This document shows, piece after piece, positions 1-6,038 of a stretch of 6,038 bases of DNA (the stretch's first letter is position 1; every line of letters begins with the position of its first letter). Origin of the DNA: Alphaproteobacteria bacterium (GTDB lineage Bacteria > Pseudomonadota > Alphaproteobacteria > Rickettsiales > UBA6187); contig JAJRPW010000180.1 in NCBI GenBank assembly GCA_024280585.1, positions 1 to 6,038 on the forward strand, in the 5' to 3' direction. Both the position numbers and the translations under genes were made by a program. The notes beneath the pieces were generated by a model that saw nothing but the letters and a program-made list of their open reading frames with translations, was not told where the DNA came from and did not search any database.

Positions 1-235
1 AGGTTGTTGCTCCGCCTTTGCCATCTTCGCCGATGCAGTTTAAAGCGCGGGCGATGATTCTTGCGGTTGTAGTTTTCCCGACACCGCGGATGCCTGTGAG
101 CAAAAATGCGTTGGCGATACGGTTATTTTCAATTGCATTAGTTAATGTTCTTACTAATACATCCTGGCCAATCAGCTCAGCGAAATTATCGGGACGGTAT
201 TTTGTGGCTAAAACTTTGTAGGGTTTTTCTGTCAT
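1..235 (-). CDS. dnaX: DNA polymerase III subunit gamma/tau (5' part, cut by window edge)
   Basis: DnaX is the ATPase of the DNA polymerase III clamp loader, which loads the beta sliding clamp at primer-template junctions. The first 78 codons are visible on the minus strand; the rest lies beyond the left edge. The protein begins MTEKPYKVLATKYRPDNF, the typical DnaX opening (the YRP...F..LIGQ pattern at residues 13-24). It continues to a Walker A motif, GIRGVGKT, at residues 48-55 with the phosphate-binding Lys54, then TTARIIARALNC. The ATG at 235 is chosen because it matches the usual family start. No clear Shine-Dalgarno site precedes it, and the frame stays open upstream to a stop near 320-322, with one TTG at 293-295 that lacks a ribosome site. 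The SRP RNA gene lies about 105 bp upstream on the same strand, a common alphaproteobacterial arrangement, so transcription may continue from the ffs promoter. Identity is very secure; the start is fairly secure. Confidence 0.96.
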   Translation of the reverse strand, partial: MTEKPYKVLATKYRPDNFAELIGQDVLVRTLTNAIENNRIANAFLLTGIRGVGKTTTARIIARALNCIGEDGKGGATT

Positions 236-340
236 TTTTTCTGTTATTAATTGTTGAGTTCGTCCTGCGTAAGTCCTAATAAACTTCGGCGGCAATCCAG
301 GGGCAGAGCATATATATAGTCATTTAAGATAACTATAAAA

Positions 341-437
341 ATAGAGATTAGCTGCGACCCAAATAAATCCACCTGTGGCTGCTCCATTTCTGGCCTGACC
401 CGATTTGGCAGGCAATCTGCCCACTGCTAATCTCCAC
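341..437 (-). ncRNA. ffs: Signal recognition particle RNA (4.5S type)
   Basis: This is the RNA of the bacterial signal recognition particle, which with Ffh targets ribosomes making membrane proteins to FtsY. The minus strand has the conserved Ffh-binding core at 377-400: GGTCAGG, then CCA-GAAA-TGG, then AGCAGCC. This is the same 24-nt layout as the E. coli core, with a GAAA (GNRA) tetraloop in place of GGAA. The outer stem is visible: AGATTAGC (426-433) pairs perfectly with GCTAATCT (345-352), and G-C, G-U, U-A and G-U pairs extend it to 437/341. The resulting length of about 97 nt fits a short single-hairpin SRP RNA without an Alu domain. The 3' side runs into a T-rich stretch (TATTTTTATAG on the minus strand, 333-343) that may help termination. 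The ends are inferred from pairing and may be off by a few bases. Confidence 0.95.
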
Positions 438-441
438 AGCC

Positions 442-470
442 AATTTAGTTGCTAAATATGTATTTTTCAA
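442..470 (-). promoter_or_regulatory. Sigma-70-type promoter of the SRP RNA gene
   Basis: On the minus strand TTGAAA (465-470) is followed after exactly 17 bases by TAAATT (442-447). The expected start about 5-7 bases after the -10 box falls at 435-437, which is where the outer stem of the SRP RNA begins. This agreement with an independently placed RNA end is the main support. The -10 box has a weak last-but-one position. Confidence 0.65.
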
Positions 471-520
471 GTGGTAATTAATTATTAAATGTTTGTTATT
501 TTACTGAAAACATTATTTTG

Positions 521-548
521 TTGACTGTTGGCTGGTTTGTGCTACAAA
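521..548 (+). promoter_or_regulatory. Likely promoter of the small gene at 571-966
   Basis: On the plus strand TTGACT (521-526) is followed after 16 bases by TACAAA (543-548), preceded by TGC at 540-542, an extended -10 pattern. Transcription would start near 555 and leave a leader of only about 16 bases before the ATG at 571. The element lies about 50 bp from the divergent ffs promoter. This is a consensus match by eye only. Confidence 0.5.
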
Positions 549-570
549 TCATTCATTCTTAAAAATAATA

Positions 571-966
571 ATGATGAGTGAATATATGAGTACAGAAGGT
601 AACGTAAATTTAATGTTAGATTTCCATCCTGATGATGTTGCTAAATTTGCTGAAGTCGGTGTAACTAAGGAGCAACTGAAAGAGCTGGGAATGGCAGACC
701 CTGATGGCTATACTTTTCTTTTAATTTTTAATGGCCTTTACCAAGAGCCAGTTATAACATATTTACGTGACGACGGAGATTTTTCTAGTATTGCTTTCAA
801 AGTTAAAACTTATGTTAGTTCTGGAAGTAAAGATTCAATTGATTTATCTACAATAGGTGTTTTTTTGAAAAGCAAAGGCTCTAATACTGCTGCTCCCACA
901 GATGGTGGCTTTGAAAGCATGGTTGCTTCCAGAAGAAGTGCTGGTACCGTTTCTCCAAGTCTCTAG
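571..966 (+). CDS. Hypothetical protein, 131 aa, unrecognised
   Basis: I do not recognise this protein. The first half is acidic and looks folded: DFHPDDVAKFAEVGVTKEQL (residues 17-36) suggests a helix, and YTFLLIFNGLYQEPVITYL (47-65) and FSSIAFKVKTYVSS (71-84) look like beta strands. The tail from about residue 101 is rich in Ser, Ala, Gly and Thr, ends ASRRSAGTVSPSL, and is probably disordered. There is no signal peptide, clear membrane segment, cysteine or known catalytic motif. Three in-frame ATGs (571, 574 and 586) are possible starts and none has a good Shine-Dalgarno site. The first is used because it sits just after a plausible promoter; 586 would give a protein five residues shorter. 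Codon usage and base composition are more AT-rich than in ppdK. It stands alone between divergent ffs and downstream ppdK, with 155 bp and a separate promoter before ppdK. It is probably a real gene because it is a long open frame with protein-like composition and its own promoter, but its function is unknown. Confidence 0.6.
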   Translation: MMSEYMSTEGNVNLMLDFHPDDVAKFAEVGVTKEQLKELGMADPDGYTFLLIFNGLYQEPVITYLRDDGDFSSIAFKVKTYVSSGSKDSIDLSTIGVFLKSKGSNTAAPTDGGFESMVASRRSAGTVSPSL

Positions 967-1053
967 TTTTTAACATTTTAAAAAAATTTAGTCATAAAAC
1001 TATCTTTGTTAATAGTGCCTAAGTTAACTTTGTTTAACATTGCTATTTTCCCC

Positions 1054-1082
1054 TTGAAAAAAATCTTATTCTGGCGTATTAA
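1054..1082 (+). promoter_or_regulatory. Sigma-70-type promoter of ppdK
   Basis: TTGAAA (1054-1059) is followed after 17 bases by TATTAA (1077-1082), giving a predicted start near 1089 and a leader of about 33 bases before the ppdK ATG. The leader contains the TGGAGA ribosome site. Repeated TTAAC boxes lie just upstream at 1024-1028 and 1034-1038, with another overlapping the -10 region at 1079-1083. Whether these are operators is unknown. Confidence 0.55.
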
Positions 1083-1121
1083 CGGCATCAAACTATCTTC
1101 TGTATCTGGAGAAATATTATA

Positions 1122-3818
1122 ATGGGTGTTACACATATGAATAAATGGGTTTATAGCTTTGGTGATGGGGTTGCCCAGGGCGATGCTACTATGAGAAACC
1201 TTTTGGGTGGTAAGGGCGCGAATCTGGCGGAAATGTGTTCGCTCGGGCTGCCGGTTCCTCCCGGTTTTACTATTACGACAGAGGTTTGCACCGCCTATTA
1301 TGAGGATAATCAAAAATTCCCGGGCGATTTAGAGCTTCAGGTTCAAGAATCTTTAGCGGAAATTGAAAAATCGTTAGGCAAAAATTTTGGCGATGCATCT
1401 GATCCATTGCTGGTTTCAGTGCGTTCCGGTTCCCGTGCTTCCATGCCGGGTATGATGGATACGGTTCTTAACCTTGGCTTGAATGACAAAACTGTCGCTG
1501 GTTTGGCGGCAAAAAGTGGTAATGAGCGTTTCGCATATGACAGTTATCGCCGTTTTATTCAGATGTATTCCGACGTTGTTTTGGGCGTTGAACATTATAA
1601 TTTCGAGGAATTGCTAGACCTTAAAAAGCAGGATAGGGGCGTTACTCAAGATACAGATCTTGATGCGGCAGATTTAAAAGAGCTTGTTAGCCAGTATAAA
1701 AAAGCGGTGCAAGACGCGCTGGGCAAGTCGTTTCCACAAGATGTGAATGAACAATTATGGGGTGCGATCACCGCGGTTTTCAGCTCGTGGATGAATAATC
1801 GTGCAATTACATATCGTAAGTTGAATGAAATTCCTGAAAGTTGGGGAACTGCTGTGAACATCCAGTCGATGGTATTCGGGAATATGGGTAATGATTGTGC
1901 GACGGGCGTTGCGTTTACTCGTGACCCTTCAACTGGTGATAATGAGTTTTATGGCGAATATTTGATAAATGCGCAAGGCGAAGATGTCGTTGCAGGGATC
2001 AGAACTCCGCAGCAAATCACGGTTGTTGGTAAAGAAAAAAACAAGATAGAGCTTCCGGCGATGGAAGAAGAAATGCCTGATGTTTATGCGGATTTAGTGA
2101 AGGTCTATAAAAACTTGGAGTCGCATTATAAAGACATGCAGGACATTGAATTTACGGTTCAGGATCGCAAATTATGGATTTTGCAAACAAGAAATGGCAA
2201 ACGTACTGCGCCGGCAGCGATAAAAATCGCGGTGGATATGGTAAATGAAGGAATTATTGATATAGAAGAGGCGATAGGGCGTATTGATCCTGCGTCGTTG
2301 GATCAGCTTTTACACCCGACTTTGGATCCAAAAGCACATCGCAGAATCATTGATCGTGGTTTGCCGGCATCGCCGGGAGCGGCATCCGGCGCGGTTGTTT
2401 TTTCTTCGGAAGATGCTGAAACTAAAGCTGCAAATGGCGAAAAAGTAATATTAGTTCGTATCGAAACCAGCCCGGAAGATATTCATGGAATGCATGCTGC
2501 GGAAGGAATTTTAACGGCGCGCGGCGGGATGACTTCTCATGCTGCAGTTGTCGCTCGTGGCATGGGGAAACCTTGTGTTTCCGGCGCGGGGGGATTACGC
2601 ATAGACTATGAAAACGGCGTGTTTAAAGCTGGCGATACAGAGGTTGCAGAGGGCGATATTATCACGATTAATGGCTCTTCGGGCGAAGTAATTTTGGGTG
2701 AAGTTCCGACTATTCAGCCTAAACTTTCTGGTGATTTTGTACAGATTATGAAATGGGCGGATGAAGTTCGTCAGTTAAAAATCAGGACAAACGCGGAAAC
2801 GCCGGAAGATGCCGCAACTGCCCGCAAATTTGGTGCGCAAGGGATCGGGCTTTGCCGTACTGAGCATATGTTTTTTGATACAAGTAGGATTGTTGCTGTG
2901 CGCGAGATGATTTTAGCTGAAGATGAAAAAGGTCGTCGCGTGGCGCTGGCGAAATTGCAGCCTATGCAAAAAAGCGACTTCGTTGAGATATTTAAAATTA
3001 TGGAAGGTTTCCCGGTGACGATTCGCTTGCTTGACCCGCCGCTTCACGAATTTTTGCCGCATACTGACGAAGATATGGCGGAAGTTGCGAAGGTGACGGG
3101 CGTGAGCGTTGAGGATATTAAGCGTCGTTCGGCTCAGCTTCATGAACATAATCCGATGCTTGGTCATCGCGGTTGTCGCCTCGGTATTACATATCCTGAG
3201 ATTTATGAAATGCAGGCGCGGGCTATATTTGAAGCTGCGCTTGAGGTTTCCGGCGAGGGCAAGGATGTTGAGCCGGAAATTATGATTCCTCTTATTTTGG
3301 GTAAAAAAGAACTGGATATATTAAAAAATGTGGTTGATCAGGCGGCGAAGGATGTATTTGCTGCAACTGGTAAAGAAATTAAGTATCTTGTCGGAACCAT
3401 GATTGAGTTGCCGCGCGCCGCTTTGATGGCTGGCGAGATTGCGCAAACGGCAGAGTTCTTTAGTTTCGGAACCAATGATTTAACGCAGACAACTCTGGGG
3501 ATTTCGCGTGATGATGCGGCCGCATTTATTGGTGATTATAAGGAAAAAGGGATTTTTGAGCATGACCCGTTTGTGCGTTTGGATCGAGAAGGCGTTGGTG
3601 AATTGATAAAAATGGCGGCCGATAGAGGGCGTGCGGCAAGAGCCGGCATTAAGCTTGGAATTTGCGGTGAACATGGTGGAAACCCGGATTCAATCGAATT
3701 CTGCCAGCAAATTGGCTTGGATTATGTCTCCTGCTCGCCATATCGTGTGCCGATTGCAAGACTAGCCGCTGCGCAAGCTGCTTTGGCGGAGAAGGTTGCT
3801 AAGAAAAAAGCGGCTTAG
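1122..3818 (+). CDS. ppdK: Pyruvate, phosphate dikinase (898 aa)
   Basis: PPDK catalyses the reversible reaction ATP + phosphate + pyruvate = AMP + pyrophosphate + phosphoenolpyruvate in the cytoplasm, linking glycolysis and gluconeogenesis. The sequence is full length. The N-terminal ATP-grasp region (about 1-360) has LLGGKGANLAEM (27-38), VRSGSRASMPGMMDTVLNLG (100-119, Arg101) and LQTRNGKRTAPAA (354-366). The phosphohistidine domain (about 410-530) carries GGMTSHAAVVARGMGKPC (468-485), with catalytic His473 and Thr471, the position that PPDK regulatory proteins phosphorylate in related enzymes. The C-terminal PEP/pyruvate TIM barrel (about 535-895) has Arg579, Arg635, Glu762, Asn785 and Cys848 (GICGEHGG). 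These match the known active-site residues of the Clostridium symbiosum enzyme with a constant offset of 17-18. The ATG at 1122 is preferred over the ATG at 1137 because TGGAGA (1107-1112) lies 9 bases before it. The C-terminus ends in a Lys/Ala tail. All key residues are present, so the enzyme should be active. Confidence 0.98.
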   Translation: MGVTHMNKWVYSFGDGVAQGDATMRNLLGGKGANLAEMCSLGLPVPPGFTITTEVCTAYYEDNQKFPGDLELQVQESLAEIEKSLGKNFGDASDPLLVSVRSGSRASMPGMMDTVLNLGLNDKTVAGLAAKSGNERFAYDSYRRFIQMYSDVVLGVEHYNFEELLDLKKQDRGVTQDTDLDAADLKELVSQYKKAVQDALGKSFPQDVNEQLWGAITAVFSSWMNNRAITYRKLNEIPESWGTAVNIQSMVFGNMGNDCATGVAFTRDPSTGDNEFYGEYLINAQGEDVVAGIRTPQQITVVGKEKNKIELPAMEEEMPDVYADLVKVYKNLESHYKDMQDIEFTVQDRKLWILQTRNGKRTAPAAIKIAVDMVNEGIIDIEEAIGRIDPASLDQLLHPTLDPKAHRRIIDRGLPASPGAASGAVVFSSEDAETKAANGEKVILVRIETSPEDIHGMHAAEGILTARGGMTSHAAVVARGMGKPCVSGAGGLRIDYENGVFKAGDTEVAEGDIITINGSSGEVILGEVPTIQPKLSGDFVQIMKWADEVRQLKIRTNAETPEDAATARKFGAQGIGLCRTEHMFFDTSRIVAVREMILAEDEKGRRVALAKLQPMQKSDFVEIFKIMEGFPVTIRLLDPPLHEFLPHTDEDMAEVAKVTGVSVEDIKRRSAQLHEHNPMLGHRGCRLGITYPEIYEMQARAIFEAALEVSGEGKDVEPEIMIPLILGKKELDILKNVVDQAAKDVFAATGKEIKYLVGTMIELPRAALMAGEIAQTAEFFSFGTNDLTQTTLGISRDDAAAFIGDYKEKGIFEHDPFVRLDREGVGELIKMAADRGRAARAGIKLGICGEHGGNPDSIEFCQQIGLDYVSCSPYRVPIARLAAAQAALAEKVAKKKAA

Positions 3819-3871
3819 AATGCTTGAAATAACTATTTTCAAAAAGTTCTTCCCTCTTTTTATATATGCTC

Positions 3872-3877
3872 TATACT
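3872..3877 (+). promoter_or_regulatory. Possible -10 box upstream of the nitronate monooxygenase-like gene
   Basis: TATACT is a close match to the -10 consensus, 32 bases before the chosen GTG start. I see no good -35 box at 16-18 bases; TTCTTC (3847-3852) is 19 bases away and weak. The gene could instead, or in addition, be transcribed through from ppdK, whose stop is 91 bp before this start, since no strong terminator lies between them. Confidence 0.3.
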
Positions 3878-3895
3878 CTCCGTGTTTTGAAAATT

Positions 3896-3901
3896 AGAGA
3901 G
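3896..3901 (+). promoter_or_regulatory. Ribosome binding site that decides the GTG start at 3910
   Basis: AGAGAG lies 8 bases before GTG at 3910. The other in-frame GTG at 3901 overlaps this site and has no Shine-Dalgarno of its own, so 3910 is the better start. Confidence 0.6.
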
Positions 3902-3909
3902 TGTGTTTA

Positions 3910-5310
3910 GTGAAAAATCTGAATTCTGTAGTTGTTTCCGGGAAGGAAGTTCTGCCGATCATTGAAGGCGGTAAAGGCGTTGCGGTTTCTAATGGAGAAA
4001 CATCCGGTGCGTTTGCTGCAAGCGGTGCTGTTGGAACATTTTCGGCTGTAAATGCTGATAGTTATGATGAAAATGGCGACCCGATTCCAGTGGTTTATCA
4101 TGGAAAAACCAGAAAAGAGCGGCACGAGGAATTAGTCGAAAAAGGAATAGCCGGTGGAATAACTCAAGCAAAAATCGCACATGAGGCGTCGAACAGTAAT
4201 GGCCGAATTCACATGAATGTGCTGTGGGAAATGGGTGGCGCGGAGCGTATTTTGGAAGCTGTTCTAGAAGGTGCAAAGGGGTTGATTCATGGGGTGACAT
4301 GCGGCGCGGGGATGCCTTATAAACTAGCCGAATTAGCTCAAAAACACAATATTCATTACTATCCAATAGTGTCGTCGATGCGTGCCTTTCGTGCGCTTTG
4401 GAAACGAGCCTATGGCAAACGTCCTGAGTTATTGGGCGGTGTGGTTTATGAAGATCCGTGGCTTGCCGGTGGTCATAATGGCCTGTCTAATAGCGAAGAT
4501 TCGACTGTGCCGGAGGATCCGTATCCAAGGGTGGTGGCGCTACGAAAATTCATGAACGAGGTTGGATTGCAACAGGTCCCGGTGGTTATGGCCGGCGGTG
4601 TCTGGCATTTAAAAGATTGGGAAAACTGGCTTGATAATCCTGAAATTGGTCCGGTTGTATTCCAGTTTGGCACGCGCCCGATATTAACGCAGGAAAGCCC
4701 GGTTCCACAGGCGTGGAAAGAGCGGCTAATGGGTCTAAAAGATGGCGATATTTCCCTGAATAAATTTAGTCCAACCGGTTTTTATTCGTCAGCTGTGCGT
4801 AATAAATTTTTGCTCTCGCTTGAAGGTCGTCACGAAAGACAAATCCCTTATTTACCAAAGCCAGACGGTGTTTTGACGGAGGCTCTGCCGATTGGGCCAA
4901 GACAAAGACCGGTTTATGTCGAGGTGCAGGATAAGGATCGTGCTGAAAAATGGATTGGTGAAGGCTATACGGAAGGGTTGAAAACTCCTGAATCTACCTT
5001 GGTTTTTGAGCTGCCGGATGTAGCTTTGCAAATTCATGAGGATCAGGTAAATTGCATGGGCTGCCTGAGTCATTGCGGGTTTAGCAACTGGAAGGATTAT
5101 GACGATTTTACAACGGGAAAAAAAGCTGACCCGAGAAGTTTTTGTATACAAAAAACGCTGCAAAATGTAGCTCACGGTACGGAAGATTTGGAAGATCAAT
5201 TGATGTTTTCAGGCCATAATGCCTATAAATTCGGGACTGATCCTTTCTATGCGAATGGAAATATCCCTACGGTAAAAGAGCTGGTTGAGCGGATTATGAC
5301 GGGGGAGTAG
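3910..5310 (+). CDS. Nitronate monooxygenase-family FMN protein with C-terminal cysteine cluster (466 aa)
   Basis: The protein belongs to the nitronate monooxygenase / 2-nitropropane dioxygenase superfamily (related to FabK), FMN-dependent TIM barrels that oxidise alkyl nitronates or reduce enoyl thioesters. The signs are PIIEGGKGVAVSNGETSGAF (16-35), the first strand and flavin-binding turn; GVTCGAGMPYKLAEL (128-142); AGGHNG (186-191), whose His189 sits where family members have the catalytic histidine; VPVVMAGGVW (223-232), the phosphate-binding strand; and VVFQFGTRPILTQES (249-263). At 466 residues it is much longer than typical nitronate monooxygenases of about 320-360. The extra C-terminal part (about 330-466) holds CMGCLSHC (382-389) and a further Cys412, a possible Fe-S or zinc site. 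It ends GTDPFYANGNIPTVKELVERI, which looks like a conserved tail. It lies 91 bp after ppdK on the same strand. The start is the GTG at 3910; the GTG at 3901 would add three residues. The superfamily is secure; the substrate is not known and need not be a nitronate. Confidence 0.88.
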   Translation: MKNLNSVVVSGKEVLPIIEGGKGVAVSNGETSGAFAASGAVGTFSAVNADSYDENGDPIPVVYHGKTRKERHEELVEKGIAGGITQAKIAHEASNSNGRIHMNVLWEMGGAERILEAVLEGAKGLIHGVTCGAGMPYKLAELAQKHNIHYYPIVSSMRAFRALWKRAYGKRPELLGGVVYEDPWLAGGHNGLSNSEDSTVPEDPYPRVVALRKFMNEVGLQQVPVVMAGGVWHLKDWENWLDNPEIGPVVFQFGTRPILTQESPVPQAWKERLMGLKDGDISLNKFSPTGFYSSAVRNKFLLSLEGRHERQIPYLPKPDGVLTEALPIGPRQRPVYVEVQDKDRAEKWIGEGYTEGLKTPESTLVFELPDVALQIHEDQVNCMGCLSHCGFSNWKDYDDFTTGKKADPRSFCIQKTLQNVAHGTEDLEDQLMFSGHNAYKFGTDPFYANGNIPTVKELVERIMTGE

Positions 5311-5319
5311 GGCGCGTTC

Positions 5320-5796
5320 TTACTCATAAACCTCATCTTCATCAACGCCCCAAAGATGGGCTGATTGAATCCAGCCTTTATTGCCGGATGCTTTGATTTT
5401 ACACCAATTGCTTTTGCATGAAATAAGTTTGGCAAGAACTCCCTTTTCCGCGATGAATTGTACGTTAGATGTTGTGATTGGCAGTCTGTAAACCTCCTGA
5501 ACTCCTCTGGAGTTTACAACAACATTTCGGCGTCTGTTAATTAAGGTTTCGTGGATCCAGCCAGCGTCACCAAATTGGTCGGTTATTTTTCGCCAGCCTT
5601 CGAATGTGGCAACGACTTTTACCGGCCACCGTTCTTTTTGATAAACCCATTGGATGGGATATTTTATACTGGGTCCAGTGCGGACGTTAGCCTCATCAAC
5701 CTTTATAGAGGCATAATATGGGGTTTTTATGGGCGACGCGGAATGGCCTAAAGATGAAGTTAGTGCTAGTATAACAAATATAAAAAATAGCTTCAT
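5320..5796 (-). CDS. Exported protein with two bacterial SH3 domains (158 aa)
   Basis: The first ~20 residues (MKLFFIFVILALTSSLGHSA) form a Sec-type signal peptide with a hydrophobic core and a likely cleavage site near Ala20, so the mature protein should be periplasmic or envelope-bound. The first SH3b domain (about 28-85) has the classic VDEANVRTGPSIKYPIQWVY start and a GWRKITDQFGDAGWIHETLI end. The second, more diverged repeat (about 90-150) has LAKLISCKSNWCKIKASGNKGWI, with a Cys127/Cys132 pair that might form a disulfide after export. Such proteins are widespread in alphaproteobacteria and are usually annotated as SH3 domain-containing (COG3807-like). A peptidoglycan-related role is often assumed but not shown here; no catalytic domain is attached. 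The ATG at 5796 is well supported: AGGGAG (5804-5809) lies 7 bases upstream. It converges on the preceding plus-strand gene with only 9 bp between stops, and diverges from hemB. Confidence 0.87.
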   Translation of the reverse strand: MKLFFIFVILALTSSLGHSASPIKTPYYASIKVDEANVRTGPSIKYPIQWVYQKERWPVKVVATFEGWRKITDQFGDAGWIHETLINRRRNVVVNSRGVQEVYRLPITTSNVQFIAEKGVLAKLISCKSNWCKIKASGNKGWIQSAHLWGVDEDEVYE

Positions 5797-5814
5797 AGAA
5801 ATTCTCCCTATTTC

Positions 5815-5843
5815 TTTATAATGAGAAAATCTGATTTTGTCAC
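5815..5843 (-). promoter_or_regulatory. Possible promoter of the SH3-domain gene
   Basis: On the minus strand GTGACA (5838-5843) is followed after 17 bases by TATAAA (5815-5820). The predicted start near 5808 would fall inside the Shine-Dalgarno site (5804-5809) and leave a leader of only about 12 bases, which lowers confidence. Confidence 0.4.
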
Positions 5844-5862
5844 CCTTGTTGTTTTATAAAAT

Positions 5863-5891
5863 TTGACCTGGAAGCAAGATTTGTTTATAAA
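5863..5891 (+). promoter_or_regulatory. Sigma-70-type promoter of hemB
   Basis: TTGACC (5863-5868) is followed after exactly 17 bases by TATAAA (5886-5891). Transcription would begin near 5898, about 23 bases before the hemB ATG. It lies back-to-back with the candidate promoter of the SH3 gene, with 19 bp between the two -35 boxes. Confidence 0.62.
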
Positions 5892-5920
5892 AAACTAGAG
5901 CATTACTAAAAGGATAAATA

Positions 5921-6038
5921 ATGGCCTACAGCAAAACTGAAGGAACTTTTCCGAGGACTCGCCTAAGGCGTAATCGCAGTGATCAATGGGTGAGGAATAT
6001 GACTGCGGAGAATGTTATTTGCGCAAGTGATTTGATAT
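5921..6038 (+). CDS. hemB: Delta-aminolevulinic acid dehydratase / porphobilinogen synthase (5' part, cut by window edge)
   Basis: HemB condenses two molecules of 5-aminolevulinate to porphobilinogen, the first common pyrrole of heme and other tetrapyrroles, in the cytoplasm. Only the first 39 codons are present. They read MAYSKTEGTF, then PRTRLRRNRSDQWVRNM, then TAENVICASDLI, matching the well-conserved HemB N-terminus (the RxRRxR block followed by a DLI motif). The catalytic lysines and metal-binding residues lie beyond the edge, so the zinc or magnesium type cannot be told. The ATG at 5921 is supported by AGGA (5911-5914) six bases upstream and by a good promoter at 5863-5891. Confidence 0.95.
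   Translation, partial: MAYSKTEGTFPRTRLRRNRSDQWVRNMTAENVICASDLI

Noticed and set aside
18..221. Plus-strand open frame of 67 codons opposite dnaX
   Set aside because: It is the antisense shadow of the clear dnaX coding sequence, with no ribosome site.
276..323. Fifteen-codon minus-strand frame between ffs and dnaX as a gene
   Set aside because: No Shine-Dalgarno site and too short to judge from one sequence; kept only as one possibility in the finding on the GC-rich island.
978..1313. Minus-strand open frame of 111 codons overlapping the ppdK promoter and 5' end
   Set aside because: It overlaps the certain ppdK start and its promoter, has no recognisable domain, and about half of it is antisense to conserved PPDK sequence.
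3824..3842. Inverted repeat TTGAAA...TTTCAA just after ppdK as a terminator
   Set aside because: The stem has only 6 bp and is nearly all A-T, and it is not followed directly by a T-run, so it would be a poor intrinsic terminator.
3989..4366. Minus-strand open frame of 125 codons inside the nitronate monooxygenase-like gene
   Set aside because: Composition (many His, Pro, Phe, Leu) is typical of an antisense frame, and the plus-strand protein has strong family motifs throughout.
5310..5351. GGGCG-C-GTT / AACGCCC arms between the convergent stops as a shared terminator
   Set aside because: The arms are 25 bases apart with a bulge, overlap the end of the SH3 coding sequence, and lack a T-tract on either strand.

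Overview
The window looks like ordinary chromosomal housekeeping DNA from a moderately AT-rich alphaproteobacterium. The evidence is a 4.5S-type SRP RNA gene directly upstream of dnaX, a pyruvate phosphate dikinase close to the alphaproteobacterial form, a secreted two-SH3 protein of a type common in that class, and the start of hemB. I cannot name the genus. I see no tRNA, rRNA, CRISPR array, insertion sequence or phage gene.

Layout. Positions 1-235 (minus strand) hold the 5' end of dnaX, running off the left edge. Positions 341-437 (minus) hold the SRP RNA gene (ffs), with a good promoter just upstream. From about 520 the plus strand carries a small unrecognised gene (571-966) with its own promoter, so ffs and this gene diverge. 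Next come ppdK (1122-3818, plus) with a clear promoter and Shine-Dalgarno site, and a nitronate monooxygenase-family gene (3910-5310, plus). A convergent minus-strand gene for an exported protein with two bacterial SH3 domains (5320-5796) follows only 9 bp later. A 124-bp spacer with back-to-back promoters separates that gene from hemB (5921 to the right edge, plus).

Function. dnaX (clamp loader) and ffs (co-translational protein targeting) are core genes. PPDK interconverts pyruvate and phosphoenolpyruvate. The nitronate monooxygenase-like protein is an FMN-dependent TIM barrel with an extra C-terminal four-cysteine region. The SH3 protein is probably periplasmic or cell-wall associated. HemB makes porphobilinogen for tetrapyrroles. 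Apart from dnaX/ffs, the genes do not form an obvious pathway, and most appear to have their own promoters.

I looked for a new system and did not find a convincing one. The points most worth a second look are the orphan gene at 571-966, the cysteine cluster of the nitronate monooxygenase-like protein, a GC-rich island between ffs and dnaX, and repeated TTAAC boxes upstream of ppdK.
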